Of a stretch of DNA of 64,000 nt, positions 1 through 8,719 are shown piece after piece; the first letter of the stretch is position 1, and each line of letters starts with the position of its first letter. The DNA is from Nemertoderma westbladi (taxonomy: Eukaryota > Xenacoelomorpha > Nemertodermatida > Nemertodermatidae). A program made the translations under genes and the position numbers. The notes beneath the pieces were generated by a model. That model made no database searches, had not been told where the DNA came from, and was given only the letters and a program-made list of their open reading frames with translations. Location of the stretch: the NCBI GenBank assembly GCA_032718475.1, contig JAUCBJ010008230.1, positions 62,001-126,000 on the forward strand. Reading direction: 5' to 3'.

Positions 1-2
1 TT

Positions 3-365
3 ACGCCGACCGTTACGACATTAGATCCGTATACGGAGATTAAACCCTGTTCGACACCCAGTTTGATAGAGACGGCAGCGGCCATTTCGCTGTACCGAGC
101 CTATAAGGATCTAGAGGCGCGGCGCGAAGCGGTACGGGACTCGAGTTCCTGGACCACGTTCACTTCGCTTCACCAGGAGAGGAAGCTCACGCCTGAGTAT
201 CCAGACGAGATTCGCGCCGTCCATCCGTCTACTAACTATATCCAAGATCCGCGGTTTATACGATATTTACTCCAAATTATTTCGGGAAGTTTCGACGAAC
301 GCATTATTAAGCCCGAATATGTCCAATCCTTTATATATCATTGTCGCTCTGATATATACGTCTAG
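3..365 (+). CDS. C-terminal part of an unknown protein, cut by the window edge
   Basis: The frame is open from the first bases to a TAG at 363-365, so about 120 residues are visible. The only early start-like codon is TTG at 63, so the true start most likely lies left of the window. The composition looks protein-like: mixed charged and hydrophobic residues, an internal basic-acidic stretch (YRAYKDLEARREAV), and no low complexity. I do not recognise a domain. It could be the end of a retroelement ORF, because the following kilobase has a purine tract and LTR-like repeats, or a host exon. The last codons overlap a perfect stem-loop at 332-358. Confidence 0.4.
   Translation, partial: TPTVTTLDPYTEIKPCSTPSLIETAAAISLYRAYKDLEARREAVRDSSSWTTFTSLHQERKLTPEYPDEIRAVHPSTNYIQDPRFIRYLLQIISGSFDERIIKPEYVQSFIYHCRSDIYV
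332..358 (+). other. Stem-loop 1 (9-bp perfect stem) at the ORF end
   Basis: TATATATCA (332-340) pairs perfectly with TGATATATA (350-358) around the loop TTGTCGCTC. A related copy lies at 729-757 and differs by a paired change on both arms. Confidence 0.5.
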
Positions 366-728
366 AATTATTACCCAGCGCACAATTGGCGGCCTAAGGA
401 GACTCGTTTGGGGTCATTGACCTCTGAACGAGTGGAGGATCAGGACCGCCGCGCCCACAGCGACAACAGCCGGAGCTCACAGCTCGCGGCAAGTACCAGA
501 AGGAGGAGTCCTTGGCAAGCGTCAAGCCAAGGACGAGCAGTTCTATTCTACGGTTGAAGAAAAGGAGTTGGCGGAGGCGCCCACAGGGACACGGCAAATG
601 GGACGAGGCCGAGGGAGGAGCCCAGAAGGACGAAAGCGAGACTGGTGTATCTGGAGAGGGGAGCGAGCCCGAGAGACCCAGGAGCTAGCCGATGAGACTA
701 TAATATCACGGAGCGACAAACTCTAGAC

Positions 729-757
729 ATATACATCATCGTCGCTCTGATGTATAT
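729..757 (+). other. Stem-loop 2 (10-bp stem), covarying with stem-loop 1
   Basis: ATATACATCA (729-738) pairs with TGATGTATAT (748-757) around the loop TCGTCGCTC. Compared with the copy at 332-358, one stem base changed T to C and its partner changed A to G, so pairing is kept. The loop differs by one base. Confidence 0.5.
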
Positions 758-1196
758 CGTAGGTTTTGATCAATCATTCGACTGGACTCATATACACTAG
801 TCGTATTCATAGTTTAGAGTTTTATTTTAGACGGCCGAAAAATATTGAAAGGAAATACTTTTATTTTATAGTCCGTTGGAAATATGATTTTGAGCCTATA
901 CTATATTTGATTTTGTGTATATGACTTTATTTGCTCTAAAGTTTATTGAAAGAGGCAAAGGAAGTGATTGGGGAGACAAACCCGCGGGTTTGGCTTACTC
1001 CTATCACTTACCTGAGCAATCATCAAACCAAGGTGATTTGCGTTTTTATAAGAAATTAAGTAAAGTCCGAAAATGAAAGAAATTATTACGTATTTTATAT
1101 TTAATTTGATTATCGGCCTTTAATGCAATTTAGTTAAAAATTTAGCCTCAAATACGTTTATATTTAGTTTATCTTGTTAATGTTGATCGTTAATTT

Positions 1197-1214
1197 GAGA
1201 TGGGAAATGGGGGA
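1197..1214 (+). promoter_or_regulatory. Polypurine-tract-like run, possible retroelement 3' PPT
   Basis: GAGATGGGAAATGGGGGA has two pyrimidines in 18 bases and is followed a few bases later by TGTCC. That resembles a plus-strand primer next to an LTR start. No matching second LTR is present in the window, so this is only a candidate. Confidence 0.25.
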
Positions 1215-1278
1215 CATTGTCCTAGCCATGTTCCATTTCAATATGTAGATCGTCAATTTGTAAATAAATAAAGGAAGT

Positions 1279-1378
1279 AATATTTTGTAAATTTAATTTT
1301 GTATGTAGTAATCATTATGTAGAACGAACGAGAAACAATATTTTGTAAATTTAATTTGTATGTAATTCATTATGCAAT
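1279..1378. repeat. 58-bp imperfect tandem duplication
   Basis: AATATTTTGTAAATTTAAT followed by TTGTATGTA and an ATTCATTATG-like end occurs at 1279 and again at 1337. The second copy is slightly shortened. The DNA is AT-rich and non-coding. Confidence 0.6.
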
Positions 1379-1546
1379 ATCTATGGCAATATTTGTAAAT
1401 AGTAGAATTATTATGTTATTTAGATTGGTTGGAAGAAATTTATTTTGTTTTGTATACATCACCTTATACTCTTCTACAGTTGGAGGGAAACATTATATGA
1501 TTTCCCTTGGAGCGGTGTTACGGTATATGGCGCTGTATCCACATTA

Positions 1547-1640
1547 TTAGTCGTTATACTGTATGCAGTATTAGTCCATTATGCAGTATGCAATATTAGT
1601 CCGTTATACTGTACGTAATATTAGTCCGTTGTGCAGTATA
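1547..1640. repeat. Four tandem ~25-bp repeats
   Basis: Units begin at 1547, 1571, 1596 and 1621 with TTAGTC(C)RTT and continue with alternating ATACTGTA / ATGCAGTA cores ending CAGTA or CAATA. The last unit is truncated to 20 bp. Short U3-type enhancer repeats of LTR elements look like this, but no LTR pair confirms it. Confidence 0.65.
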
Positions 1641-1742
1641 ATTATTTAGATAAGGCACAGTGTGGTGACATTTAGGTAAGGAAGTTAAAACGCCCATATA
1701 TTTTGCATCCATTCATTTGTATAGTATGTAGCCCTACCTACG

Positions 1743-2158
1743 TAATTTTGTATTAGGATATATGTAGATAGTTCCAGGGTAGCGAGTTTATTCGGACCCT
1801 GGATTTTGTGCTTGCTGATATTAGTTTGATAGGGCTAGCATATAGGGACGCCGTCCTGGCCATTCAGCAGCCAGAGACGTGAACCATTACCATATATGGT
1901 AATAATTTGAGCAATAGGGCTACAATCCGGCCTCCTTATTGGATTAACTGCTTCCAGGTTGGTCTAATGCTAGCATGGACTGGAGAGCCAATAGGAGAGC
2001 GATTGAGTCACCCTATTGCATCATCCCACCCGGATCACCTATAAATTGGCGGTGTGCCGGTAGAGCCTGTTATCAATCTGTTCAACCTGTTTTACTGTTT
2101 TTCAATCAGTCACTGCTGTTGTACTTGCTAAGCTGTCTCTAATTTTGTATTAGGATAT
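1743..2158. repeat. Block flanked by 19-bp direct repeats, with inverted repeats and a TATA box
   Basis: TAATTTTGTATTAGGATAT occurs exactly at 1743-1761 and 2140-2158. The intervening 378 bp starts with an 8-bp inverted repeat (TCCAGGGT 1773-1780, ACCCTGGA 1796-1803). It also contains an 18-bp perfect palindrome (ATTACCATATATGGTAAT, 1886-1903), a TATAAAT at 2040-2046 and an arthropod-initiator-like TCAGTCA at 2106-2112. This could be a small insertion with a long target duplication, part of an LTR, or a duplication product. No terminal inverted repeat or A-tail settles the class. Confidence 0.4.
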
Positions 2159-3619
2159 CGTATTTTCTGCAATTTGCTAATTTGATTAATTTCTTGAAAT
2201 GATTTGCTAGTGCGATTACTTGCTTGTGTTTCTCAATAATTCCTTCGATTACTGCTAATTACAACTGAACTATGATTTCTACCTTTTGATTAATGGTTCT
2301 ATGTGATTCTTTTCTGCGCAATAATCCTAAGGGATTTCTGAGACTGTCAGACTTTGTGATTTGCATGCGCCGCTACGGTAGCTATTAGCATAATGGAGGG
2401 CTAAGGCGCCAGTGGGCGGTGGGCACATCGGGGGGTTAGCGACGAAGGGAGCGGAGGATTCAAAGGCGAGCAACGCTGGCGGGGGGTCACCGTTGCGGTC
2501 GGGCAATTTGCATTGTAGCGTGGGGGCAGCTCGCTGGTACAGTAATTAGGGGGCTGATGATCCAGGTTTTGTCTCTATTTAGTATTAGGGGGGCAGGAAT
2601 TGGGTTAGTTAGGAAGCCTAGATGTACCCGGGAGAGGTCTGCGTGCTTTACAATTGCGAATTGCATGTATTGCAGTATTGCGAATTATTATATTGTGCTG
2701 TGTAATTGCTAATTGCGTGCATTGCGGATTGTACAATTGTGAATCGCGCATTGCGAGCTGTGATTGCTGACGCTGATTGGTGTGTTACTAAAGTGTGCCT
2801 AAGATTACGAATGCTTAGATAGGCGCTCTTTTCCCTTTGATTGATTTCTATCTCTTAGTTTACTGTAAATAATTACTGATTAGGTCAAAGTAATACAGTA
2901 TTTTAGGCTGTTACATATTTGTGACTGTAATTAATTAGTAAAATTAAGAATTAGTACGCAGCATAGCGGAGAGTAGCTAAGGTAATAATTAGAGTACCGT
3001 AAACTATTCACGCTGAGCGGTTATTTGAATTAGCGGGCAATAAGCTAGATAGCAGTATTCAGTACGCAAAACGCATTAGTAATTTGCTGGCCTAAAGCCA
3101 GCCGCAGACAAGTTTAGTCCCACTATAGGTATTAGCCCTAATAAACACTGTACCACTTTGATTATTTTAAATATTCTCGCATTCACACATTCCGTTAGGG
3201 AACCCCCAGTATTCGCGATTAGAAAAGACGTAGGCATTGGCGTACTTTAACAGTAAGATTAGGCGTAAGAATATACTCTGAGTGTAAAACCTCTCACACT
3301 CGTTTTAAGTCAGCTTAGGGAGCCGATTCGGGTTTGTTGTTTTGGTTATTCCCGCGTGGCTCATATATTCGAACAGTTAGCTCTCTATCGAGTAATTGGT
3401 AGAGAAAGGAACAAGAAATTAGCAGGAGCCGTAGACTGGTAGAAAATTAGTAAAACATATTAGCGGACGGCAGGTTAGCGCCATCTAACGGTAAGTAGCG
3501 GTTTTGTATTTAGCAGCCCCTCACATTAGCAATAATACGCTCCTGATTGCCCTGTCTAATAAATAGAGCAGTTTGCAGTTTTGTGTCTTTATTGGTTAGG
3601 CCGGGGTAGTTTGTTTAAC
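2159..3619. other. Non-coding spacer before the satellite array
   Basis: No credible ORF is present. A GC-rich patch sits at 2400-2530. The stretch 2640-2790 is cryptically repetitive, rich in ATTGCGAATTGC-like words. The rest is AT-rich with many TTAGC and TTAGT words and no larger periodic structure that I could see. Confidence 0.4.
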
Positions 3620-4842
3620 AGAAGTAATCAGCTGTTATTTGCTTCGTCTTTCCACAGGAGATGGATGAAATTTGATTGCGTCGGAACACCCCCTTTTTGA
3701 GGCTCTCAGAGTGAAGAGATAAGTAGTCTATCTTCCTGTTAATATTGTTGTGTTCTAGAATAATTATTATAGTTTCATCGTATTGCCAAAGCGGCTGGAG
3801 CCGAAGTTAATATGTGATACAATAATTCACCTCAAATTTCTCAGCTATTTCATGAATGTATTGAGTATTAAAGCCATGTCAAAATCCTTGGGGTTTTTCA
3901 GCAATAATTTATCAAAATATCCTCTGATTTTTTTTCAAAAACCACATAGATTTTCATATTTATAACTTCTAACCCACTCCACGAGATAGAGAATCTTAAA
4001 CGAAAGTCATAAGAACAGGTAACACTTTCATTTAGAAGTAATCAGCTGTTCTTTGCTTCGTCTTTTCCCTGGAGATGGATGAATTTTGATTGCGTCGGAA
4101 CACCCCCTTTTTGAGGCTCTCAGAGTGAAGAGATAAGTAGCCTATCTCCCTGTTAATATTATTGTGTTCTAGAATATTTATTATAGTTTCATCGTATTGC
4201 CAAAGCGGCTAGAGCCGAAGTTAATATGTGATACAATAATTCACCTCAAATTTCTCAGCTATTTCATGAATATAATGAGTATTAAAGCCATGTCAAAATC
4301 CTTGGGGTTTTTCAGCAATTATTTATCAAAGTATCCTCACTTTTTTTACAAAAAACGACACCGATTTTCATATTCATGACTTCTAACCCACTCCAAGAGA
4401 TAGACAATCTTAAATGAAAGTCAAAAGAGCAGGTAACACTTACATTTATAGAAGTAATCAGCTGTTCTTTGCTTCGTCTTTCCCCTGGAGATGGAGGAAT
4501 TTGATTGCGTCGGAACACCCCCTTTTTGAGGCTCTCAGAGTGAAGAGATAATTAGCCTATCTCCCTGTTAATATTGTTGTGTTCTAGAATATTTATTATA
4601 GTTTCATCGTATTGCCAAAGCGGCTGGAGCCGAAGTTAATATGTAATGCAATAATTCACCTCAAATTTCTCAGCTAATTTATGAATATAATGAGTATTAA
4701 ATCCTTGTCAAAATCCTTGGTGTTTTTCAGCAATAATTTATTAAAATCTCCTCTGATTTTTTACAAAAAACGACATCGATTTTCATATTCATGACTTCTA
4801 ACCCAATCCACGAGATAGAGAATCTTAAACGAAAGTCATAAG
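3620..4842. repeat. Satellite block 1: three ~415-bp monomers
   Basis: Monomers are recognised by GCCAAAGCGGCTGGAGCC at 3785, 4199 and 4613, spaced 414 bp. Each monomer also carries an AATCAGCTGTT E-box palindrome, GGAACACCCCCTTTTTGAGG, a TTCTAGAA palindrome and an ATCGAT. The array begins in mid-monomer next to unrelated DNA, and at 4842 it is broken in the word AAAGTCATAAG by retroelement copy 1. Neither strand looks coding: the 60-codon frame common to many monomers begins with TTG and drifts freely. Confidence 0.95.
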
Positions 4843-4970
4843 TATAGAATTATATTCCCTAAATGCCGTGGATTTTCAAAATTTTATTTTGTTCGAATTA
4901 ACTTTGTAAAAGATTGCTTTGAGTCCTCATTTGTATTTGTTATATCTATTGTACGCCTATTATTCAAGTG

Positions 4971-5045
4971 GTTCAGTAGCTCAGTCGGTAGAGCGTTGGA
5001 AATTATATGTGTAGTAGGTATTGAGTTCGAATCCTAGTAAGTGCG
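4971..5045 (+). repeat. tRNA-like sequence with pol III A and B boxes
   Basis: Box A is TAGCTCAGTCGG (4977-4988) and box B is GAGTTCGAATCC (5023-5034). The D-arm GCTC/GAGC pairs perfectly. The acceptor arms do not pair and no anticodon stem forms, so this is not a working tRNA gene. The same sequence sits at the same place in copy 2. A tRNA-derived SINE head captured into the element is the likeliest origin. Confidence 0.6.
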
Positions 5046-5214
5046 AATTATTTTTTGTGCAGAATTTCAACTCATTTAAATTAACCGCTACAAATTAAAT
5101 TGCATTTGTCTGTACCAATGAGACTGTAGTTATTTGATTGTAACCAATGTCGTGCAAGTTATATATTAGCTGGACCAATAGCTATCTTTAAAAACCTGTT
5201 AGAACCTATAGAAC

Positions 5215-5378
5215 AATCGAGAATTTTCTCGATTGATTGCAGCACAAATTTGCTATATAAAGGTGCGATTTGTTCATTAGTTATCTATCTTTATTCATTC
5301 TAATCTTCTGTATTATTCAATATTGTTTATTCTGTCATTAGTTTCAGATTACATTTTTGTATTATTATCTGCAATAAA
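5215..5378 (+). promoter_or_regulatory. Candidate LTR promoter and polyadenylation signals
   Basis: A 7-bp stem-loop is followed 20 bases later by TATATAAA, then by AATAAA about 110 bases downstream. Transcription would start near 5285. In copy 2 the TATA box is degraded to CTATGAAAGG, while AATAAA is kept. Confidence 0.4.
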
Positions 5379-5422
5379 TTCAGAAATACCGCTATCTGCT
5401 TTTCTTTCACCATGATTCACTA

Positions 5423-5434
5423 TGGTGAACAAAG
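5423..5434 (+). promoter_or_regulatory. Candidate primer binding site
   Basis: TGGTGAACAAAG starts with the TGG expected opposite a tRNA CCA end and lies right where the sequence shared with copy 2 stops. The matching tRNA was not identified. An overlapping CACCAT/ATGGTG inverted repeat (about 5409-5428) surrounds it. Confidence 0.3.
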
Positions 5435-6969
5435 TTAAGGACAGGATGGCCGGCTAGAGATCGGGCCGCAGCAATGAACGGGAACATCACGGGAATGTAG
5501 ACAAGAGACAACCCGCAATATCATCTCAGTTATTCGCCCATCGCCTGAAAGGTTAGACAGCGTTCGACGCCTTGCTACCTAAGCGTAAGACCAAAGATCA
5601 AAAGGTAGAAGTAGTGACACGCTGTGAGCCTAAAATTACATCTTAGGGACTGTACTGTCTTAATTCAGGAAAAAACCACAGTAGACCTTCACATTCCTAC
5701 GGGGGGGGGGAGAGCAGGCAGATACTAGTACGCAGATAGGACGTAGGCACACCGGTACGAAGCATACACATTGGTAGGGTGCAGCAAACTGTACGCCTAA
5801 CTCTTGCTAAGTACAGGTGCGTCTGTGACTATTTGTAGTACAACGGTGTCCATTGCATTAGAACTTGTAGGCTAGGAGGGTTGCTGTGTTTTCACCTGAA
5901 TTAGGATTGTACCGTTCAGGCGGTAGGGCAGTTTACAACTAGGCGCAAATAAATTGAGGCTATTAGGGATATACTAACATCTACCGTGTCCCCGCCAACG
6001 CCCTAATAGGAAGTTACCCAGCCTACCTAGGTGACTAAAATTCTAGATAAGAGCCAGGATAGCTATTAGTAACTGTACACCTACAGTAGTAAACTAACAC
6101 ATCTCTTCTTAGTATTAGGGACCTGGTACCTAAAATTGCCGAATTCTGGGCGTAGCATTAACTTTATGCCTGAATTTGAGTCCTGGAAATACGCAAGAGG
6201 GGAAGGAACCTTATCATTCGTGAGTATTGGACCTACAAGTTACAAAATTAGAATATTCGTAAAATGCACACCGTACCCAGTAATTATATATGTGAAGGAG
6301 CAAAACTGCTTTTGACCGTTCAGAATTAACACACGCGCGTTAGAAATTATTTACACCTCAAAATATATAAAATTAACTTTCGTCCTTACTGTGCTTTGCC
6401 TGCTAGTTAGACATCCCCAAATCTCTGCCTCTGTACCTAGCTAGCGTCCCTTTCGCCCAACCATATAAATCACACCGCGGCAAAGTATACGAGCCCCTTA
6501 GTCCGTCAGTGAGTCAGCCTGATTTTAGGATTCGCTGCGCGGGATTTTGTTCTATCGAAGTTTGTCTGCTCGTAGACTGTTTTCTGCCTCACCGGTTATA
6601 AGAGATCGATACTGCAATATATTAGCTTACTTAGAGTTTACTGTTTTGGTGAGAAGGTCGGATTTATGATTTGATTCACAAACTTTACAGTAAGATATTG
6701 CAGGTATTGTTACTGTCTCTTCCAATAGTAGGAATGTGTTTTACTGAACTACGGTTCGGTAGGACTAAAGTTATTTGAAAATTTTGTATTTTGAGGTAAA
6801 AATTTGTATTTGATTAGCTAAGTGCTAATTTTTTGAAATAAAATTTGATTTGAACCGCGTGTAAAATATTTTTGGAATTGAATACCGGTGTTTAAAAAGG
6901 GTTTAAATACCATATTGTACCGGTACAAAAATTTTCGTAAAAGTAAAACCTAACTCTTTTGTTTTTCAG
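5435..6969 (+). other. Long leader of copy 1, absent from copy 2 up to 6799
   Basis: This stretch has no ORF worth reporting. It has a G10 run (5701-5710), a second TATA-type motif (TATAAAT, 6464-6470) and a TCAGT initiator-like word at 6506. From 6800 onward the sequence is shared with copy 2. The unshared 1.38 kb is either leader deleted in copy 2 or an insertion in copy 1, possibly a degenerate solo LTR given its own TATA box. Confidence 0.4.
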
Positions 6970-7148
6970 GATTCAGAACTCATTTCTAGACTGTAACGGG
7001 AGCAAGACCGTGTTTAGCAAGTTTGGGAGATAGATAACTCAACAACTTTGGTTGGGAAAATTGCGCTTCGTCCGCAACGCTGGAAACGGAAAGGTTCACG
7101 TTCGGTTTGTATCTGGGAATCTGTTTTTCTGGAGAATTATTGGAGTGG
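6970..7148 (+). other. Candidate leader exon with conserved splice sites
   Basis: The stretch is preceded by a pyrimidine-rich acceptor (TTTGTTTTTCAG, ending 6969) and followed by a donor GTGAGT at 7149-7154. In copy 2 the acceptor is the same and the donor reads GTAAGT, also consensus. The predicted exon is 179 nt here and 178 nt in copy 2. No strong acceptor is obvious just before gag, so the spliced product is uncertain. Confidence 0.35.
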
Positions 7149-7330
7149 GTGAGTTCGAAAAGTTGCATAAATAAGTTAGGCATTACCGTATTAGTTAAAA
7201 TTATTGTGGGTTCCACTGTCTCAAGTATTTATGCATTCCGTATGATTTCTTTGTTCATTGCTGAATTAGTCCGTATTATTGTATTTAATATACCTTTTGA
7301 TAACGCATATCGTTATCCGATTTATTTGTT

Positions 7331-7454
7331 ATAAAATTGGCCGCTAGGCTAATTTTATTATATACTTATTCCGTAACATTTATTTGCTGTAAAATTGGCC
7401 GTTTAGGCTAATTTTATCCATCTGCTATAAAATCGGCCGGTAGGCTAATTTTAT
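7331..7454 (+). repeat. Three tandem stem-loops upstream of gag
   Basis: Each unit has the form (A)TAAAATYGGCC - 4 or 5 nt loop - GGCTAATTTTA(T). They lie at 7331-7358, 7390-7416 and 7427-7454. The stems are 11-12 bp with one G-U pair; the third also has one C-A mismatch. Loops are GCTA, GTTTA and GGTA. The same triplet occurs in copy 2 with different loop bases but intact arms. Further on, TACCGT/ACGGTA makes a fourth, weaker inverted repeat. They sit 80-210 nt before the gag ATG, where a packaging signal, a translation control element or a protein-binding array could lie. Confidence 0.7.
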
Positions 7455-7537
7455 ATGACTGTAATTAGTACCGTTTAGATAAAATACGGTAAGTTTGATA
7501 CTTTGACACTCACTTTACTTGACTTACAACTACCGAA

Positions 7538-8719
7538 ATGAGTGACAAACAAGACTATACGAAGAATACACCTACCAACTATGACTCATGTGACGCGGAT
7601 AAGTCAGCAGCGGAAGAACAACAGGGGAAGACTCGCGAGCCTACCGAACCTACACCGTGTGCGTCACCAGTACATCCAACGGGAGTACCGGATGCCGTAG
7701 TACGAGGCGACGGCAGGACCGAGGACTTTCTAACTGTTCCGCAACCTGGATACAGGGAAACGGAATTGGTAAGTTCAGCAGGAAGCACAGAAAGTGTGGT
7801 TAGAAGCGTCGGAGGATACATGGCGCATATAACCAGGAGTATTGGAGAAGGCCAACGCATATTAGACGAGTTGACCGCTCCGATGTCTCGATTCGAGTTC
7901 TACACCCTCCAGGTTAGAGTACAAAGTAGAGTACACAAGTCCGTAGATAACCTAATTGGTCTACAAGATCTAGCTAGACAGAGACAGGACATGGATACTC
8001 AACTTAGAATCCTCGAGAAACTAATGATCGCTAGAGAGAAACTGATTCAGTTTAAGTCGACGATTAGGCAGATACAACATCAACAAGCGGACCAGTTGTT
8101 AGGTGAGTCAGTTTCGGACGAATTATTACAGCCCGAGGAAGAACAGGAACTGTACCGACTGGATGGACAATTGAAACACCTGACAGATCACTTACGCATG
8201 TGCGGCGAGGACGTCGGAGATTGGGAAACCGTGCCGGAGGCTACGAGGGAAACTTCGCTCGCACAAATCGAACTGGCACCGGGAACACTAAATCAATCAC
8301 TGGTGAGTATTCGTAGCGAAATCTGCGAGGGAAGTATGGTCACGTCAGAAGATGCTCGACAAATGCAAGAATTCTGCCGACAACGACGAGAAATGGAGGA
8401 ACAAGCTCAACTTCTAGTGATGCAGGCAGCAGTAGAGGAAGAGAAGCTACGCGTTGCGAATATAGCGAGAATCTCTCATCTACAGGAACAAGCTGAATTA
8501 GAAGCAGCTGAAGTAGAAAGGTTAGAGGTAGACATTGCCCGACAAGCGGCAGTGGCAGCGGCCGAGTCAGAGCGACAAGCGGCAGCGGCAGCGGCGGAAT
8601 TAGAACGAGAAAGGTTAGTTTCGGAAGCACGGGCCGAAATGAAAACACGGCAAATAAAAGCTCAATCCGCTATACGACAAGCGGAGTTTGAGGCGCAACA
8701 ACAACAAACGGAACAATGA
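7538..8719 (+). CDS. gag: Gag N-terminal region, family 1 copy 1 (393 aa, ends at a TGA shared with copy 2)
   Basis: The ATG lies in a good animal context (CGAAATGA) and is shared with copy 2. The first ~90 residues are Pro/Thr/Ser-rich and probably disordered. From about residue 130 the protein is almost continuous coiled coil (LRILEKLMIAREKL, later Glu/Gln/Ala repeats such as SERQAAAAAAELER at about 345-360), typical of the assembly half of Bel/Pao Gag. It ends at TGA 8717-8719 in the context CAA TGA GAG. The same frame stays open beyond the stop to 10006, and copy 2 has the same TGA, so the stop may predate both copies or be read through. Confidence 0.8.
   Translation: MSDKQDYTKNTPTNYDSCDADKSAAEEQQGKTREPTEPTPCASPVHPTGVPDAVVRGDGRTEDFLTVPQPGYRETELVSSAGSTESVVRSVGGYMAHITRSIGEGQRILDELTAPMSRFEFYTLQVRVQSRVHKSVDNLIGLQDLARQRQDMDTQLRILEKLMIAREKLIQFKSTIRQIQHQQADQLLGESVSDELLQPEEEQELYRLDGQLKHLTDHLRMCGEDVGDWETVPEATRETSLAQIELAPGTLNQSLVSIRSEICEGSMVTSEDARQMQEFCRQRREMEEQAQLLVMQAAVEEEKLRVANIARISHLQEQAELEAAEVERLEVDIARQAAVAAAESERQAAAAAAELERERLVSEARAEMKTRQIKAQSAIRQAEFEAQQQQTEQ

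Larger units (their letters stand above)
366..1278. other. Non-coding stretch after the edge ORF
   Basis: No ORF here can be supported. The first 350 bases are purine-rich on the + strand (366-715) and could be decayed coding sequence. From about 760 the DNA is AT-rich. It contains a second stem-loop (729-757) and a purine run (1197-1214), both listed separately. Confidence 0.4.
4843..5422 (+). repeat. Candidate 5' LTR of family 1, copy 1
   Basis: This segment is shared with 60338-60936, and in both copies it begins exactly at the satellite junction with TATA(G/T)AATTATAT. It contains a stem-loop (AATCGAG 5215-5221 / CTCGATT 5228-5234, also conserved in the other copy with a different loop), a TATATAAA at 5254-5261 and an AATAAA at 5373-5378. 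That is the promoter-to-polyA order of an LTR. It does not start with TG or end with CA, and no 3' partner exists in copy 1, so the LTR call is an inference. A tRNA-derived repeat fused to the element is the alternative. Confidence 0.45.

Noticed and set aside
3783-3965. 60-62-codon ORFs repeated in many satellite monomers on both strands
   Set aside because: They begin with TTG, are present only because the monomer is repeated, shift or break in many copies, and show no protein-like conservation of third positions.
4971-5045. Functional tRNA gene
   Set aside because: The acceptor and anticodon arms do not pair; only the pol III boxes and one D-arm survive.
7579-7860. Minus-strand ORFs inside family 1 gag-pol and plus-strand ORFs inside family 2
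   Set aside because: They are antisense shadows of recognised gag and pol frames with no domain of their own.
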